A stretch of DNA of 25,922 nucleotides from assembly GCA_946612575.1 (NCBI GenBank), contig CAMOEU010000001.1, positions 1 to 25,922 of the forward strand. The letters run 5' to 3'. Shown here in pieces: positions 13,133 through 24,271 of the stretch. This stretch comes from an uncultured Clostridia bacterium. Its GTDB lineage: Bacteria > Bacillota > Clostridia > Christensenellales > UBA1242. The stretch's first letter is position 1. Every line of letters begins with the position of its first letter. A program made the position numbers and the translations under genes. The notes beneath the pieces were generated by a model. It did no database searches. It saw only the letters and a program-made list of their open reading frames with translations, and had not been told where the DNA came from.

Positions 13133-16100
13133 ATGAAAAAATTTAGGATAGCATTGATGTCGATTTTTACATTGCTTCTTGGCAGTGTGCTTGTTGGATG
13201 TAATTTCAAAAAACCTGAAATTGATTTCTCAAAAGAGCAGGTTTATATTTCTGCGGGAGAAGAAGTTGATCTTAGAGGTCTTTTGAATGTGAAAGAGGTC
13301 GATGCAAAAGATGTTAGGTTTAGATTTGAAGATTCTTCACTCTTTCAAGTTTCTGAAGGAAAGATAAAAGCAAAGAGTAGAAGTGGTGAGTCTTATGTTT
13401 ATGCCACATACAACAATGATGTTTTTGCCTCAATTAAAGTTTTTGTTAAACAAAAATTCTCAACACCTAAAAACTTTTCAATGAATGAAAATGGACTTAT
13501 CTCTTGGGACAAGTCACTTGCGATTTACAGCAGTGAAACAACACCTACATTTGCAAGCTCTTATAGAGTTTATGGAACATACACTTCATACACTGGCGGG
13601 CAAGAAAACGAACCTGAAACATTTGAAGTTTTCTCAAACACAAATTCATATCAACTTGAAAACGAAGGTGTTTACAATATCAAAATTGTTGCACAAGGCA
13701 CGGACAGATTTGATGCTAGTGCAGAATATGCCGTTCAGTCATTTGGCTTTGGATATATGCCAAAAATTGCAACAGCAGATTTGATTTGGTCAAATGATGG
13801 TGTTCTTTCTTGGGAAACAACTGAGATTGAAAATGCGGAATACGAAGTTTATGTTGACGGCATTAAGGTTGTTGACAAACAATCACAAAAGAGTGCAGAC
13901 CTTTCAGAGTTGTTTGACGAGCTTCAAGCAAAAAATCATACAATCAAAGTTGTTGTTTATGATGCTGTTGGCGACAAAATGCCTACAGAAAGCGATGCAA
14001 TTTCTGTTTTGAAGTTGGCAAGTCCTGTTGCTACATATGCTTTTTCAGCAGAAAATGGTGGGCTTATTTCCTTGGGAGCAAATCCACTTATTGATCACTA
14101 TAAATTCACACTTGTTGGTGATGATGAAGAAGTTGTCACAATCGACAATGAAGAAGATGGAGTTTTGACTTCACTTGATATGATTGATGCTGGTGTTTAT
14201 TCACTTTCTATCCAAGCAATTGCCGTTGAAGGAAATTATTATCAAAGTGACAAAGTTTCTTTTGGGAAAATCTACAAACTTGAAACATTGACTATTTCAG
14301 GAACAGACAAGAATGTTGAGAATTCAAACACATTCAATCTTCTTGCAAGTGCAAATGCAAGTGTTGACACAATTCTTTCAGTTAATGTTGGGGAAACAAA
14401 AACAACTTCAATCGGGATTGAAGCTGGGGAAACAAGTGCCGAATTTGAAGTGGAAGTTCCTTCAAATGGTATTTACTCTGTTTCTGCAAAGCAATTTGCA
14501 AAGGAAGAGCAAAACACAATCTTTGGAGAAAGAGTTTATGTTTTGAATTCAAACTTGAGTGAAGCAGTTGTTGTTGAAAAACTTGAAGCAATTTCAAACA
14601 TCACTCACGAAATTGAAAGTGAAAAATCTGTTTTTGTTTTCGATGAAGTTGAAAATGCTGACAAATATGAAGTGTTTGCACTTGATGGAGAAGAGTTTGC
14701 TCTAGTTGACAGCAGTTTGTATTCTTGCGAGATTTCTCAAGGCAAGGTTAGATTTGTTTTTGATGACAAAATTGAAAACTTGAATGTTGCACAAAATGAA
14801 AAAGTGTTTACGATTAAGTTTGTTGCAAAGAAAAATGATGAAACCCTTACAATAAACTCTGCAAAACAAAAAGTTTTGACCGAACTTGATATAGCAGGAA
14901 ATGTGGAAAAAGAAAACTTAAACAAAGTTTATTCTTGGACTGCAGTGGAAAATGCAGATGCCTACAGGGTGGGAATTTACAACATTGACAAAGCTACATT
15001 TATAGCAGGACAAACAGACATTGACACGACTACACTTGACAAAAATGAAGAAGTTGTCGATACAAATTCTTATACATTTGCAAACGAAGGATATTATCTT
15101 GTCAAAGTTTTCTCACTTACTGAAAATGCAAATGAGTTTATAAACTCAACAGAGTCTTTTGACAGACTTGTTTGTGTTTCTGAAAAACTTGTTGTTGAAG
15201 ATTTTGATGTAAGTTTTGTTGGTGGAAAATATAATGTTGTGATTGAAAATAAAGACCATTTTGATAAATATGAGGTTTATCTTGATGATGTGAAGATTCT
15301 TGACACAACAGCAAGCAGTGAAGAAAACTCAACATATATTCTTGAAACAGATTTTGCTGATGAAACAAAAACTTACAAGATTGAAGTTGTTGCAAAAGCA
15401 AATGATAATGTGCTTTATGAAAATTCAGAGAAAAAGGCAGTGAGAGTTGTCAAACTTCCACAAATTGTTGGGGAAGATATTGAAATTGCAAAACAAAGCA
15501 TTGCCGTGGGCTCAGATATGAAAACAGCAACACAATCACAAGAAATGAAAGTGAGTGCTGTTGAAGGTGCAAGAGGAGTGCTTCTCTATCAAGAAACAAA
15601 CCCAGCAGAAAGAGCTGGCGGAGAGGATGCAACAACCGCAACATATGACCTTGGCACAATTGCAAACACAAACTTTGTGTTTAAGTATTTTGGTTCTGCA
15701 AAACAAGGGAATGTTTTTGTAAAGACAAATGGATATATTTATCTTGACAGTGAAGAGTCAACAATAAACATTTCTAGACTTGAAACTCCAACAAATTGTG
15801 AATATGTAAACGGAGTCTTGAAGTTTAATAATACAAACACAGCAATCACAGAATATTATGTTGTGACAATTGTGTGCAAAGGACAAGATGGAGAAAGAAG
15901 AAACATTGTTGTCGAACTTTCAACAGAAGCAAAAGCAACTTATGGAGAAAATTCTGAAGTTATTGGAAATGGCGGCGACTTTGTTTCAAATAATGTAAAT
16001 GAAGTTTCAATTTCCATTGAAGATCTCATTGAAGCTGTTTCAAATGTTTCTGATGTTGAAATCAGACAAGTTTACTCTCAAGCAGCAAGCTTTGGATTTG

Positions 16101-19100
16101 CTGTTTACAGTTATGCAAATATAGTTAACGATGATGCTGTGGTTTCGTCTTCAAACTATGCCGGCACAGCTTTGGATGCAAACACAAAAGTTGTTGTTGT
16201 GGAAAAGATGACTGCTCCAGAAATTTCTTACCAAATAATTGGAGAAAACATTGTCTTCAATTGGGATGCGGTTTCAACTGATGCTGCAGTTTCTGCACAA
16301 ACAACATATCAAATGTTTGTAAATGGAAACGAATATGGACAAGTTATTTCTGGCACTCAAACAGCAAGTTATGCTTTGAGCGAATTTGCCCTTGGAACAT
16401 ATTATACATTTGCACTCACTGCACCAAATCCAAATTATATAGAATCGAGTCTTTCAAACAAAGTTAGAATTTTTAGACTCAACAAAATTACTTCACTCAA
16501 ACTTCTTACTGGTGGGGACTATGATGGACAATTGCAATATGAATTGTCTTCACAAGAACAAGAATTTGTAGATTATGTTTTGGTTGGTGAAGAACATAAT
16601 CAAACAGGAAAAATTGAAATTTCTGCTCCAGGTGCAATTACACTTAAAGTTGTTGGAAAGAAAAATGTCGAAAGTCAAGATATGACAACAACATACATTG
16701 ACAGTGAAACAACAACTTGGACTCTCAGTCAAATGCAAACACTTAAACCAGCATTGGAAAACTTTGAATATAACAATGGTGTTTTGAGCTGGGATGAATT
16801 TGCTGAAGGAAATAATTTTGAAAACCTTAAATATGTCTTGATTTTCACTGATTCTCAAGATAATATCGTTTCTTACACAACAAATCAAAACGAAGTTTCG
16901 ATAAGTGAAACAACATTGGATGAGACATTGCAAAGACTTGTTGAAGGAAACATTGACATCTCACTTTATGCAAAACTTGAAACTTATGATGTTGTCGCTG
17001 GCGGAACAATTTATTACAGCAACAAGATAACACTTGAAAATGATTTTGAAGTTGCAAACTATCATAAATATGCAAACACACTTTCAATTTCAAAACTTCC
17101 TACTCCAGTTGTTTCGAATGTGGAATTTGTTGAAGATAGCACAAATGGAATTTACAACACTCCAAATATTGAAATAACATTTACAGGCGACTATGGAAAC
17201 GAAGCAGACTTTGTTGTTTCTTCAAACATTGATGGACAAGAAATCACAACAGAAACTGTTAAGCTTACAAAGAATGCTGATTCATATAAATATGTAATGC
17301 AAGCAGAAAAGTATAAAAACAAGTTTGCAAGCGGCAAAACGATTGTATTCAAAATTGCTGCAATCAGTGAAGAAAACATTCCTTCATCTGTGGGAAGTGT
17401 GAATGTCCTTTGTGCAAACACAATATCTGGATTTGAAATCAAAGAAGATAAAAACGGAGAAGGTCTTTCTCACTTGCTTCAAATAAATGTTGCACAAGCT
17501 GATGTTCAAAAAACTGCTGGCGGATTTGATTTGGCATTTGGGATTATTGAAAATGGCGGCTCTGAAAAATATATTCATATTCAAAAGAGTGTGTCAACAG
17601 TTTCTACAACACAAACTTTTGACATTACAGATGTGATTGAAACACATTTGGCAAATGGCGGATTCTTGACAATTTCAATTACGACCCGCTCTTATTCAAA
17701 TGCGGAAAGTGGTGTATATATTCTTGCATGTCCTACATATTACATTCTACCTAAGTATGATGTTTTGTCAGGAGTGACTCAGGCAAACATAACAAAAACT
17801 GCTGGTGGATTTGAAATTGATAAAACAGTAAATAATGAAACAACAAAATATAAAGTTGTTTATGGTGCAAATGTTTATGATGTTATTTATAAGGATGACA
17901 AATTCTATTTTGAAGTTCCAACAACTTGGGTAAATGGAAATTATGAACTTAAAATCTATGCCGTTGAAAGTGATTATATTTATTCAAAACAACTCAACTA
18001 TACATTTGTGTTAAACAGAATTGATAATGTGACAAATGTGTCAATCACAAGAGACAGCGAAGATCTTTCTGATGGAAAAATTGAATGGACAAATGTTTCT
18101 GGTGCAGCTGGATATATGCTTAGAATTTATAGTGACAACACAAGAAGCAAAGAAATAACAAGGGTTTCATCTTCTACAAATTCTTTGAAATTCAGCGAAA
18201 TCTTCACAGAAGAATTTTATGACGAACTTAGAATAAACGAAGAAGATAAAGATATTTTTGTTGGAATTGCTGCACTTGGACAAAATGAAACCGCAAACGA
18301 TTCTCAAGAATACACATTCAATGCAAAAGTTTGTGGAAATTACTTTGATGTTGAAGAAGAAATTAAACTCAACGAATATGGTTTGGTGACATTCAAAGCA
18401 ACTGCTGGAAAAACATATATCTATAGATTTGTTGACACGGCTGGACAAGTGCTTTCTGATTGGGTTGAGGTGACAGCGGAAGATGATATTGTCACAATTG
18501 ATGCAAGTGTTTTAAATAGAGATTCTTCAAACAATGTTAGACCTGCCGGAACAGTTTTTGACATTCAAATTATTGTTGTGGGAAGTTATGATGGTGACAC
18601 AATTTCATTTAACTCAAAACCAGTTTCGACAGAAGACTCTGATGTGAAATTCTTGATTAATGCTGAAATAAGTAAAATAGAATACAATTCAAGTTATGCA
18701 GAATATATCACATTTGAAATGCAAACATTTGAAGCTGCATCACAAGGTGAAGAAGACGAAGAGTCTGAAGAAGAAAGCAGTGCTATTGACATTTTGTATT
18801 ATGGTGTCGAAGCAGATGCAATCAAGACAGGAAAAGTTTCATATATAACTCCAAAGGTTTTGAAGAACAATGATGATGGAACAAGCATTTATGGATGCAA
18901 ACTTATCGATTTGATTCTTGATATGACAAGTGAAGAAAATGTTGAGAAATTTGGAGAACTTCCTTCAGGAGATACAACAATTTATTTCTGGTCATACAGA
19001 AAAGACGACGGTGAGATTTTGAATGACTACATAAATTCTCCAGCAAAAGGATATGTGATAAATCACACCGCTGATGCAAACTTTGTTGGAATAGAAAAAT

Positions 19101-22100
19101 ATGGACTTCCAGAAGATGCTCAATTCCAAGAAGATTATGCAAACACATTTGCACTCTTTGAAACAAATGAAACATTATTAAATATGAATGTTGGTGTTGT
19201 TGTGAGAGTGACTGATGGAAATGAGACAATCACTAAGTTTATCAGTCGAGCAGAAATGGTTGGCAACGAATATTTTGAAGGTAGAGATGTGATTGTTGCA
19301 AACCTTACAAACCTTTTTGAAACAACAAACGGTTTGAAAGATATGTATGGTGATTTGACAATTGATATTCTTAGAGTGAAAATACAAACATTGACTCAAA
19401 GATTTGTGATTTCAGATTGGACAGAAGCAATTGAGTTTAAGAGAATTCAAGGTGTTGACAAAATCACACTTTCAGCAGGAGCAGTTTCTTGGAAACCAAA
19501 AGACACATACAATGGAAGTTTCTATGTTTATTTGATAAGTAAAGATGCTTATGATGAAGAGACTGGCATAATTGATGGAAACTATTCAGTGTTTAGAACA
19601 ACAAACACATACTTCTCAATTATGGATAAAATCACTGAAGACGATGAATTCTATATTGCAATTCAAGCAATTGGACTTCCAGACAACATTTTGCCATCAG
19701 CTAAATTGTTTGTCATGGAAAACGGCAAAGCAAAGCTTATCAGAAAAAACAAAATAACAAACAAACTCAATCTTGAAAACGGAAACTTGTCATTTGATTG
19801 GACAGGTTCTGATTTGATTGAATTCTTGAATGGTGTAGATGAAGTGTCTGTGACTAAAGTAGATGAATTATACAAGAGCACTTTCAATATTCCATTCACA
19901 TTCAACATTACTGATTTTGTAAAAGAACAATATGTTGTTAGATTTAGATTTACAAATAAAGAAACAAACAAAGTTCAAACATTTGATGTTGATGCACAAG
20001 AATTTGTGACAAATGAATTTTTGACGGAAACAGTACCTGGAAAAGATTATACTTACGAGCAACTTCTTACAAATCTTGCAACAATTGCAGGCTCAACAGT
20101 TCAAAAGAATGAAATAAACACTTTTGTAAGCATGCTTAAAAAATCAAGACTTGGAGTGGGAAATTCTAAAAACTTGTTTGATGATTATTTTGAAACTCTT
20201 CAAGCAGGCAATTATAGTCTTGAATACAGCCTTGTTGGAAGAAACTATTCAATAAGCTCAAATTGGGTTTCTTTTGAAAATGCTCAAGGAGAAAATAGTG
20301 TTTATGTTTTGAGACAACCAAACATTAAAGTTCTCAGAACTCCAAGCAATACTGATTCAAGCAAAAACTATTATAAAGTGTTTATCAAAATGGTAAGTTT
20401 ACACTATTTTGAAAACGGTGTTGACACAGAGAAACTTGCCGAACACTATGTTTGGAAAGTTTATAAGAAAACGGAAGAGGGTGAAAATGCATTTGTGTTT
20501 GACATCCAAAAGTCAGGAGATGACTATGCTGTTTCACTTCTTGGTGTTGATGGTTATAATGCAAAAGCAATTAGATGCGATGAAAACGGAAATGCAGATG
20601 CAGATGGAATGTATATAATGTTCTATCTCAACTTGGAAGAAGATTCAATTCTTGGCAGATTTGGAAACGAATTTGATAAGACAAACTACAAATTCCAAAT
20701 TTATGCAGTTGGAAATGATCTTTGCATTTCAAGTAAAACAGAGATGTTTGAAATCGTATTCCTTGGTTTTGATACAGGACTTAGTGTTATTGATGGTGTG
20801 TTTAATTGGACAACACAGATGAATAGAAACACAACAGTTATCTATAAGAAAGATTCATCTATAGAAGAAAAGAAAGTTGTTTTGAATGGAAGTGGAAGTT
20901 CGATAACATACAGCCTTGAAGGTGCTGGACTTTACAATTACATTAAGTTTATATCATTTGGTGAAGTTGCAGGAAACAAAGTTTATGTTGACAGCGAAAT
21001 TTACACATTCAAAAATGTTTATAAACTTGAAAAACCTGTTTTGCAAAACTTAAATGGAAATATTGCAATCAATGACAGTGGAAACAAAACATGGATAGAA
21101 AAATGTTATTCAACAACAAGCCTTTACAATTATAGGATATACAACAATGTTTCTACAGAAACTTCATATATAACATTTGTGGATGGTAATGAAGCAAAAG
21201 ACTTGTATATGTATGAGCCTGGCACAACAAACATAGAAAGTTCAGATCCAAATTTTGAATACAAAAAGACAGAATTTGACCCTGCAATTCAAACATTCTA
21301 TGTTTCAAGCATAGGTTCGACATCTAGATTTGTGTTTGAAAAAGATCCTGAACAAAACGGTGTTATAAATGCTTATTGCAAAGAAGAAAAGGATGGAGAA
21401 GAAGGTAAAAACAACCTTAGTATTGCAATTTCAAGTGATATTGCTGATTTCAATGCAAAAATGATGAATACAGTTTCAAAAGTTGAAATTAAGGATGGTA
21501 TTATAACTTGGAATAAAGTTGAGAAGAGTGTTTTGAACTATGGTGATGATGAAACTATGGACTTGACCTTGCCAAACAAGACATACACAGTTTATAAAGT
21601 CACAATCGAACAATACAACGAAAAAGGTGGTGTTCCAGAAAATAGCGAAGCGGTTGACCCAATTTTGATTACAAAATATACAACAAAAGAACAATTTGAC
21701 TTTGCATATCTCTCAGAGAGTGAATTCAGTGAAGATGCAGAATATATCAAAGTGACAGTTCAAGCACTTGCATTGTCTGTTTCACAAACAGTTCCTGAAG
21801 GAATTGCTGACAATATGTGGGTAAGACTTGTTGACGGCAGAATTGGTTATGGCCTTACACAATATCAAGAGAGATATAAAGAAAATGAAGATGATATTGG
21901 AACAAAATTCTATGTGTTGCTTGGACAAGGTGCATCTATCGATCAAATAACACACACAGCACATGTTGATGACAATTCTCTTAAAGTTGAAAATGGAAAA
22001 GTTTATTGGACATACACTCTTGATGGTGCAATTGCAAATTATGGCGAAGATTATGATTTGTTTAAAAATTATCAATTTACTATATTTGACAAAGATTCAA

Positions 22101-24238
22101 AAGATATAACAGGTCAAAACAACATGACTGTTGTAAACAAAGAAGGAAAAGATGTCGAATATATTGATCAAAATGGTATAACACAGACAAAACAATGCAC
22201 AGTCTTCACAATTGAATTTGAAATTGATGATGGACTTTTGGATGGTGGACAAAACACATTGAGTGTTTTTGTAAACAAAGTTGATGATACAAAATCAGTC
22301 AAGTCTTATGGAAGATCAATCAAGATTACAAAAATGGAAAATGTTGATGAGTCTTATACAGTGATTGATGAATTGATGGTCTTTGATGATGGCACTGTTT
22401 TGGAAAGACTTGATGTTTCAAAATACTTTGAAGACTATGGAAATGCTACAATTTTTGTAAAAGCTCACACATTAAAAGATGCACAAACAGAGGATGCGAC
22501 AGAACAAACTTTTGTTCTTACAAAAGAAAACACAATCATTTATATTTTAAGTAATGATTCTCACATGGAAGAAACTATTTACTTGGATGGAAATCCAATT
22601 ACTTTGAGTGGTGTAAATGCGATTGTTGTTGAGGACAATGGTTCGTCTAATCTTGAAATCAAGGCTGAAAGTGAAGATGATGAACTTGACAAGAAAAACT
22701 ACATTTATAGTGACACATATGACAAAATCATACTCAAAAGATTGGAATGGAATGATGAGGATAATATTTCTTGGGAAGTAAATCCACAACAATTCAAATG
22801 GACATACCATGGTTACTTTGCAACTCAAAGTGATATCAAAGCAACAGCAGTGACTCAAAGTGGGGAAACTTTTGTTGAAGATGAAGACTCGGAAGAAGAG
22901 ACGATTACTGTCGGAACAATGTATAAGATAGTTAAACATCTTGATAACATTTATTCAATAATCGAAATAGACGGTGTGTATTATAAAGTTGAAAGGGAAG
23001 ATGTTGTTGGACCAACATTTATTGTGACAATAAAGTATGAAACAAAAACCTGTGTTTATGATGTGAATGAATATGAAATTAAACATGATGAAGATGGATT
23101 CTCTTATCAAGAATACACAATAGAACCTACTGTTATTGGTGAAATTTCTTCAATTTCAATAAGAATCAAACTTGGACCAACAAATATTGAATCTCAAGAA
23201 AACGAAAACAACAATGAAGGACAAGGTTTTGAATTTAACTTGTTTGCAGCTGGGGAAGGAATTGAAAGTTCTCCTTATCAAATTGCGACAAAAGCAGAAT
23301 TTGAAAATATTGGATACAGACTTTCAAAGTCACAAGCACTTAAAGATTATGACGGAATAAAGACATTCTACTTTAAACTTATCGATGATATCGATCTTGG
23401 TGAAATTGATGGATATATGTTTGCGGAAGAATTTGCTGGTGTGCTTGACGGGGATAACCACACAATTACATACAAATCAAATTCTCCAACTTCTCTTGAA
23501 AAGCAAATAAAGATTGCAAACCGTGTAAACACTGAACAAGTTTATGAACAAGGAACAGCTCTTTTCAATAAATTTGCAAGTTTGGCTGTTGTTAAAAACT
23601 TGAATGTTGATGTGACATATGGAGAATATTCAACAACAGTAAACACAATTCTTGCTGGACTTGTTTTAACAAACTATGGAAAGTTGAACAATGTCAACTT
23701 GACTGGTTTCAGAACAGAGTTTACAGGATTCCATTCTAATCCAATCATTGGAATTTGTTATGCAGGACTTGTTGGATTAAATGCCGGTGTTGATGCAGAA
23801 ATCAATGGATGTAAAAATCTTGCAAGTGTTGAGATTGATACAAAAGATTTTGAAAGTGCATCAGATGATGATGAAGGTTATGTAAACCAATATGTTAGAT
23901 TTGCAGGTATAGCAGGAGCAAATCAGGCGACAATCACAAATTGTGAAAATGGAATTTTAAATCAAACAACAATTGAATATATTGGCGATGGAAACAAATG
24001 TCATGTTGAAATTGCTGGAATTTCACTTGTTAATGGTGCAAATGCAAAAATAACAAATTGCACAAACAAGGCAGTTTATGCTATCAATGTGACAAACCTT
24101 ACAGAACCTTGGGAAGTTGATGCTGCGGGAATTGTTATCAAAAACAGTGGAACAATCACTTCAAACACAAATGAATGTTACACTGATTTGACAGCTGAAG
24201 GACTTACGGTAAATCAAGGAGAAATCTTCGTTTCTTAG
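13133..24238 (+). CDS. Giant surface lipoprotein with Ig/FN3-like modules and GLUG-like C-terminal domain, 3,701 aa
   Basis: A lipoprotein signal peptide (KKFRIALMSIFTLLLGSVLVGC) with lipobox L20-V-G-C23 anchors the protein to the outer face of the membrane. Residues about 29-108 look like a BIG2-type Ig domain. Then comes a long array of diverged beta-sandwich modules of FN3 type, at least 18 by eye, recognisable by recurrent starts such as NGLISWD, DGVLSWETTEIENAEYEVY, NGVLSWDEF, DGKIEWTNVSGAAGYMLRIY and NGKVYWTY. From about residue 3,370 the protein changes to short Gly/Asn-rich repeats (SPYQIATKAEFENI, then AGVLDGDNHTI, AGLVGLNAG, AGIAGAN) of the GLUG/beta-helix kind. There is no LPXTG sorting signal and no C-terminal TM. 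A role in adhesion or binding of host or community polymers is plausible but not shown. The single open frame of 11.1 kb argues for active selection. Confidence 0.85.
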   Translation: MKKFRIALMSIFTLLLGSVLVGCNFKKPEIDFSKEQVYISAGEEVDLRGLLNVKEVDAKDVRFRFEDSSLFQVSEGKIKAKSRSGESYVYATYNNDVFASIKVFVKQKFSTPKNFSMNENGLISWDKSLAIYSSETTPTFASSYRVYGTYTSYTGGQENEPETFEVFSNTNSYQLENEGVYNIKIVAQGTDRFDASAEYAVQSFGFGYMPKIATADLIWSNDGVLSWETTEIENAEYEVYVDGIKVVDKQSQKSADLSELFDELQAKNHTIKVVVYDAVGDKMPTESDAISVLKLASPVATYAFSAENGGLISLGANPLIDHYKFTLVGDDEEVVTIDNEEDGVLTSLDMIDAGVYSLSIQAIAVEGNYYQSDKVSFGKIYKLETLTISGTDKNVENSNTFNLLASANASVDTILSVNVGETKTTSIGIEAGETSAEFEVEVPSNGIYSVSAKQFAKEEQNTIFGERVYVLNSNLSEAVVVEKLEAISNITHEIESEKSVFVFDEVENADKYEVFALDGEEFALVDSSLYSCEISQGKVRFVFDDKIENLNVAQNEKVFTIKFVAKKNDETLTINSAKQKVLTELDIAGNVEKENLNKVYSWTAVENADAYRVGIYNIDKATFIAGQTDIDTTTLDKNEEVVDTNSYTFANEGYYLVKVFSLTENANEFINSTESFDRLVCVSEKLVVEDFDVSFVGGKYNVVIENKDHFDKYEVYLDDVKILDTTASSEENSTYILETDFADETKTYKIEVVAKANDNVLYENSEKKAVRVVKLPQIVGEDIEIAKQSIAVGSDMKTATQSQEMKVSAVEGARGVLLYQETNPAERAGGEDATTATYDLGTIANTNFVFKYFGSAKQGNVFVKTNGYIYLDSEESTINISRLETPTNCEYVNGVLKFNNTNTAITEYYVVTIVCKGQDGERRNIVVELSTEAKATYGENSEVIGNGGDFVSNNVNEVSISIEDLIEAVSNVSDVEIRQVYSQAASFGFAVYSYANIVNDDAVVSSSNYAGTALDANTKVVVVEKMTAPEISYQIIGENIVFNWDAVSTDAAVSAQTTYQMFVNGNEYGQVISGTQTASYALSEFALGTYYTFALTAPNPNYIESSLSNKVRIFRLNKITSLKLLTGGDYDGQLQYELSSQEQEFVDYVLVGEEHNQTGKIEISAPGAITLKVVGKKNVESQDMTTTYIDSETTTWTLSQMQTLKPALENFEYNNGVLSWDEFAEGNNFENLKYVLIFTDSQDNIVSYTTNQNEVSISETTLDETLQRLVEGNIDISLYAKLETYDVVAGGTIYYSNKITLENDFEVANYHKYANTLSISKLPTPVVSNVEFVEDSTNGIYNTPNIEITFTGDYGNEADFVVSSNIDGQEITTETVKLTKNADSYKYVMQAEKYKNKFASGKTIVFKIAAISEENIPSSVGSVNVLCANTISGFEIKEDKNGEGLSHLLQINVAQADVQKTAGGFDLAFGIIENGGSEKYIHIQKSVSTVSTTQTFDITDVIETHLANGGFLTISITTRSYSNAESGVYILACPTYYILPKYDVLSGVTQANITKTAGGFEIDKTVNNETTKYKVVYGANVYDVIYKDDKFYFEVPTTWVNGNYELKIYAVESDYIYSKQLNYTFVLNRIDNVTNVSITRDSEDLSDGKIEWTNVSGAAGYMLRIYSDNTRSKEITRVSSSTNSLKFSEIFTEEFYDELRINEEDKDIFVGIAALGQNETANDSQEYTFNAKVCGNYFDVEEEIKLNEYGLVTFKATAGKTYIYRFVDTAGQVLSDWVEVTAEDDIVTIDASVLNRDSSNNVRPAGTVFDIQIIVVGSYDGDTISFNSKPVSTEDSDVKFLINAEISKIEYNSSYAEYITFEMQTFEAASQGEEDEESEEESSAIDILYYGVEADAIKTGKVSYITPKVLKNNDDGTSIYGCKLIDLILDMTSEENVEKFGELPSGDTTIYFWSYRKDDGEILNDYINSPAKGYVINHTADANFVGIEKYGLPEDAQFQEDYANTFALFETNETLLNMNVGVVVRVTDGNETITKFISRAEMVGNEYFEGRDVIVANLTNLFETTNGLKDMYGDLTIDILRVKIQTLTQRFVISDWTEAIEFKRIQGVDKITLSAGAVSWKPKDTYNGSFYVYLISKDAYDEETGIIDGNYSVFRTTNTYFSIMDKITEDDEFYIAIQAIGLPDNILPSAKLFVMENGKAKLIRKNKITNKLNLENGNLSFDWTGSDLIEFLNGVDEVSVTKVDELYKSTFNIPFTFNITDFVKEQYVVRFRFTNKETNKVQTFDVDAQEFVTNEFLTETVPGKDYTYEQLLTNLATIAGSTVQKNEINTFVSMLKKSRLGVGNSKNLFDDYFETLQAGNYSLEYSLVGRNYSISSNWVSFENAQGENSVYVLRQPNIKVLRTPSNTDSSKNYYKVFIKMVSLHYFENGVDTEKLAEHYVWKVYKKTEEGENAFVFDIQKSGDDYAVSLLGVDGYNAKAIRCDENGNADADGMYIMFYLNLEEDSILGRFGNEFDKTNYKFQIYAVGNDLCISSKTEMFEIVFLGFDTGLSVIDGVFNWTTQMNRNTTVIYKKDSSIEEKKVVLNGSGSSITYSLEGAGLYNYIKFISFGEVAGNKVYVDSEIYTFKNVYKLEKPVLQNLNGNIAINDSGNKTWIEKCYSTTSLYNYRIYNNVSTETSYITFVDGNEAKDLYMYEPGTTNIESSDPNFEYKKTEFDPAIQTFYVSSIGSTSRFVFEKDPEQNGVINAYCKEEKDGEEGKNNLSIAISSDIADFNAKMMNTVSKVEIKDGIITWNKVEKSVLNYGDDETMDLTLPNKTYTVYKVTIEQYNEKGGVPENSEAVDPILITKYTTKEQFDFAYLSESEFSEDAEYIKVTVQALALSVSQTVPEGIADNMWVRLVDGRIGYGLTQYQERYKENEDDIGTKFYVLLGQGASIDQITHTAHVDDNSLKVENGKVYWTYTLDGAIANYGEDYDLFKNYQFTIFDKDSKDITGQNNMTVVNKEGKDVEYIDQNGITQTKQCTVFTIEFEIDDGLLDGGQNTLSVFVNKVDDTKSVKSYGRSIKITKMENVDESYTVIDELMVFDDGTVLERLDVSKYFEDYGNATIFVKAHTLKDAQTEDATEQTFVLTKENTIIYILSNDSHMEETIYLDGNPITLSGVNAIVVEDNGSSNLEIKAESEDDELDKKNYIYSDTYDKIILKRLEWNDEDNISWEVNPQQFKWTYHGYFATQSDIKATAVTQSGETFVEDEDSEEETITVGTMYKIVKHLDNIYSIIEIDGVYYKVEREDVVGPTFIVTIKYETKTCVYDVNEYEIKHDEDGFSYQEYTIEPTVIGEISSISIRIKLGPTNIESQENENNNEGQGFEFNLFAAGEGIESSPYQIATKAEFENIGYRLSKSQALKDYDGIKTFYFKLIDDIDLGEIDGYMFAEEFAGVLDGDNHTITYKSNSPTSLEKQIKIANRVNTEQVYEQGTALFNKFASLAVVKNLNVDVTYGEYSTTVNTILAGLVLTNYGKLNNVNLTGFRTEFTGFHSNPIIGICYAGLVGLNAGVDAEINGCKNLASVEIDTKDFESASDDDEGYVNQYVRFAGIAGANQATITNCENGILNQTTIEYIGDGNKCHVEIAGISLVNGANAKITNCTNKAVYAINVTNLTEPWEVDAAGIVIKNSGTITSNTNECYTDLTAEGLTVNQGEIFVS

Positions 24239-24271
24239 AATAATCAAAAATAAAAAGAGTATAAATAGACT

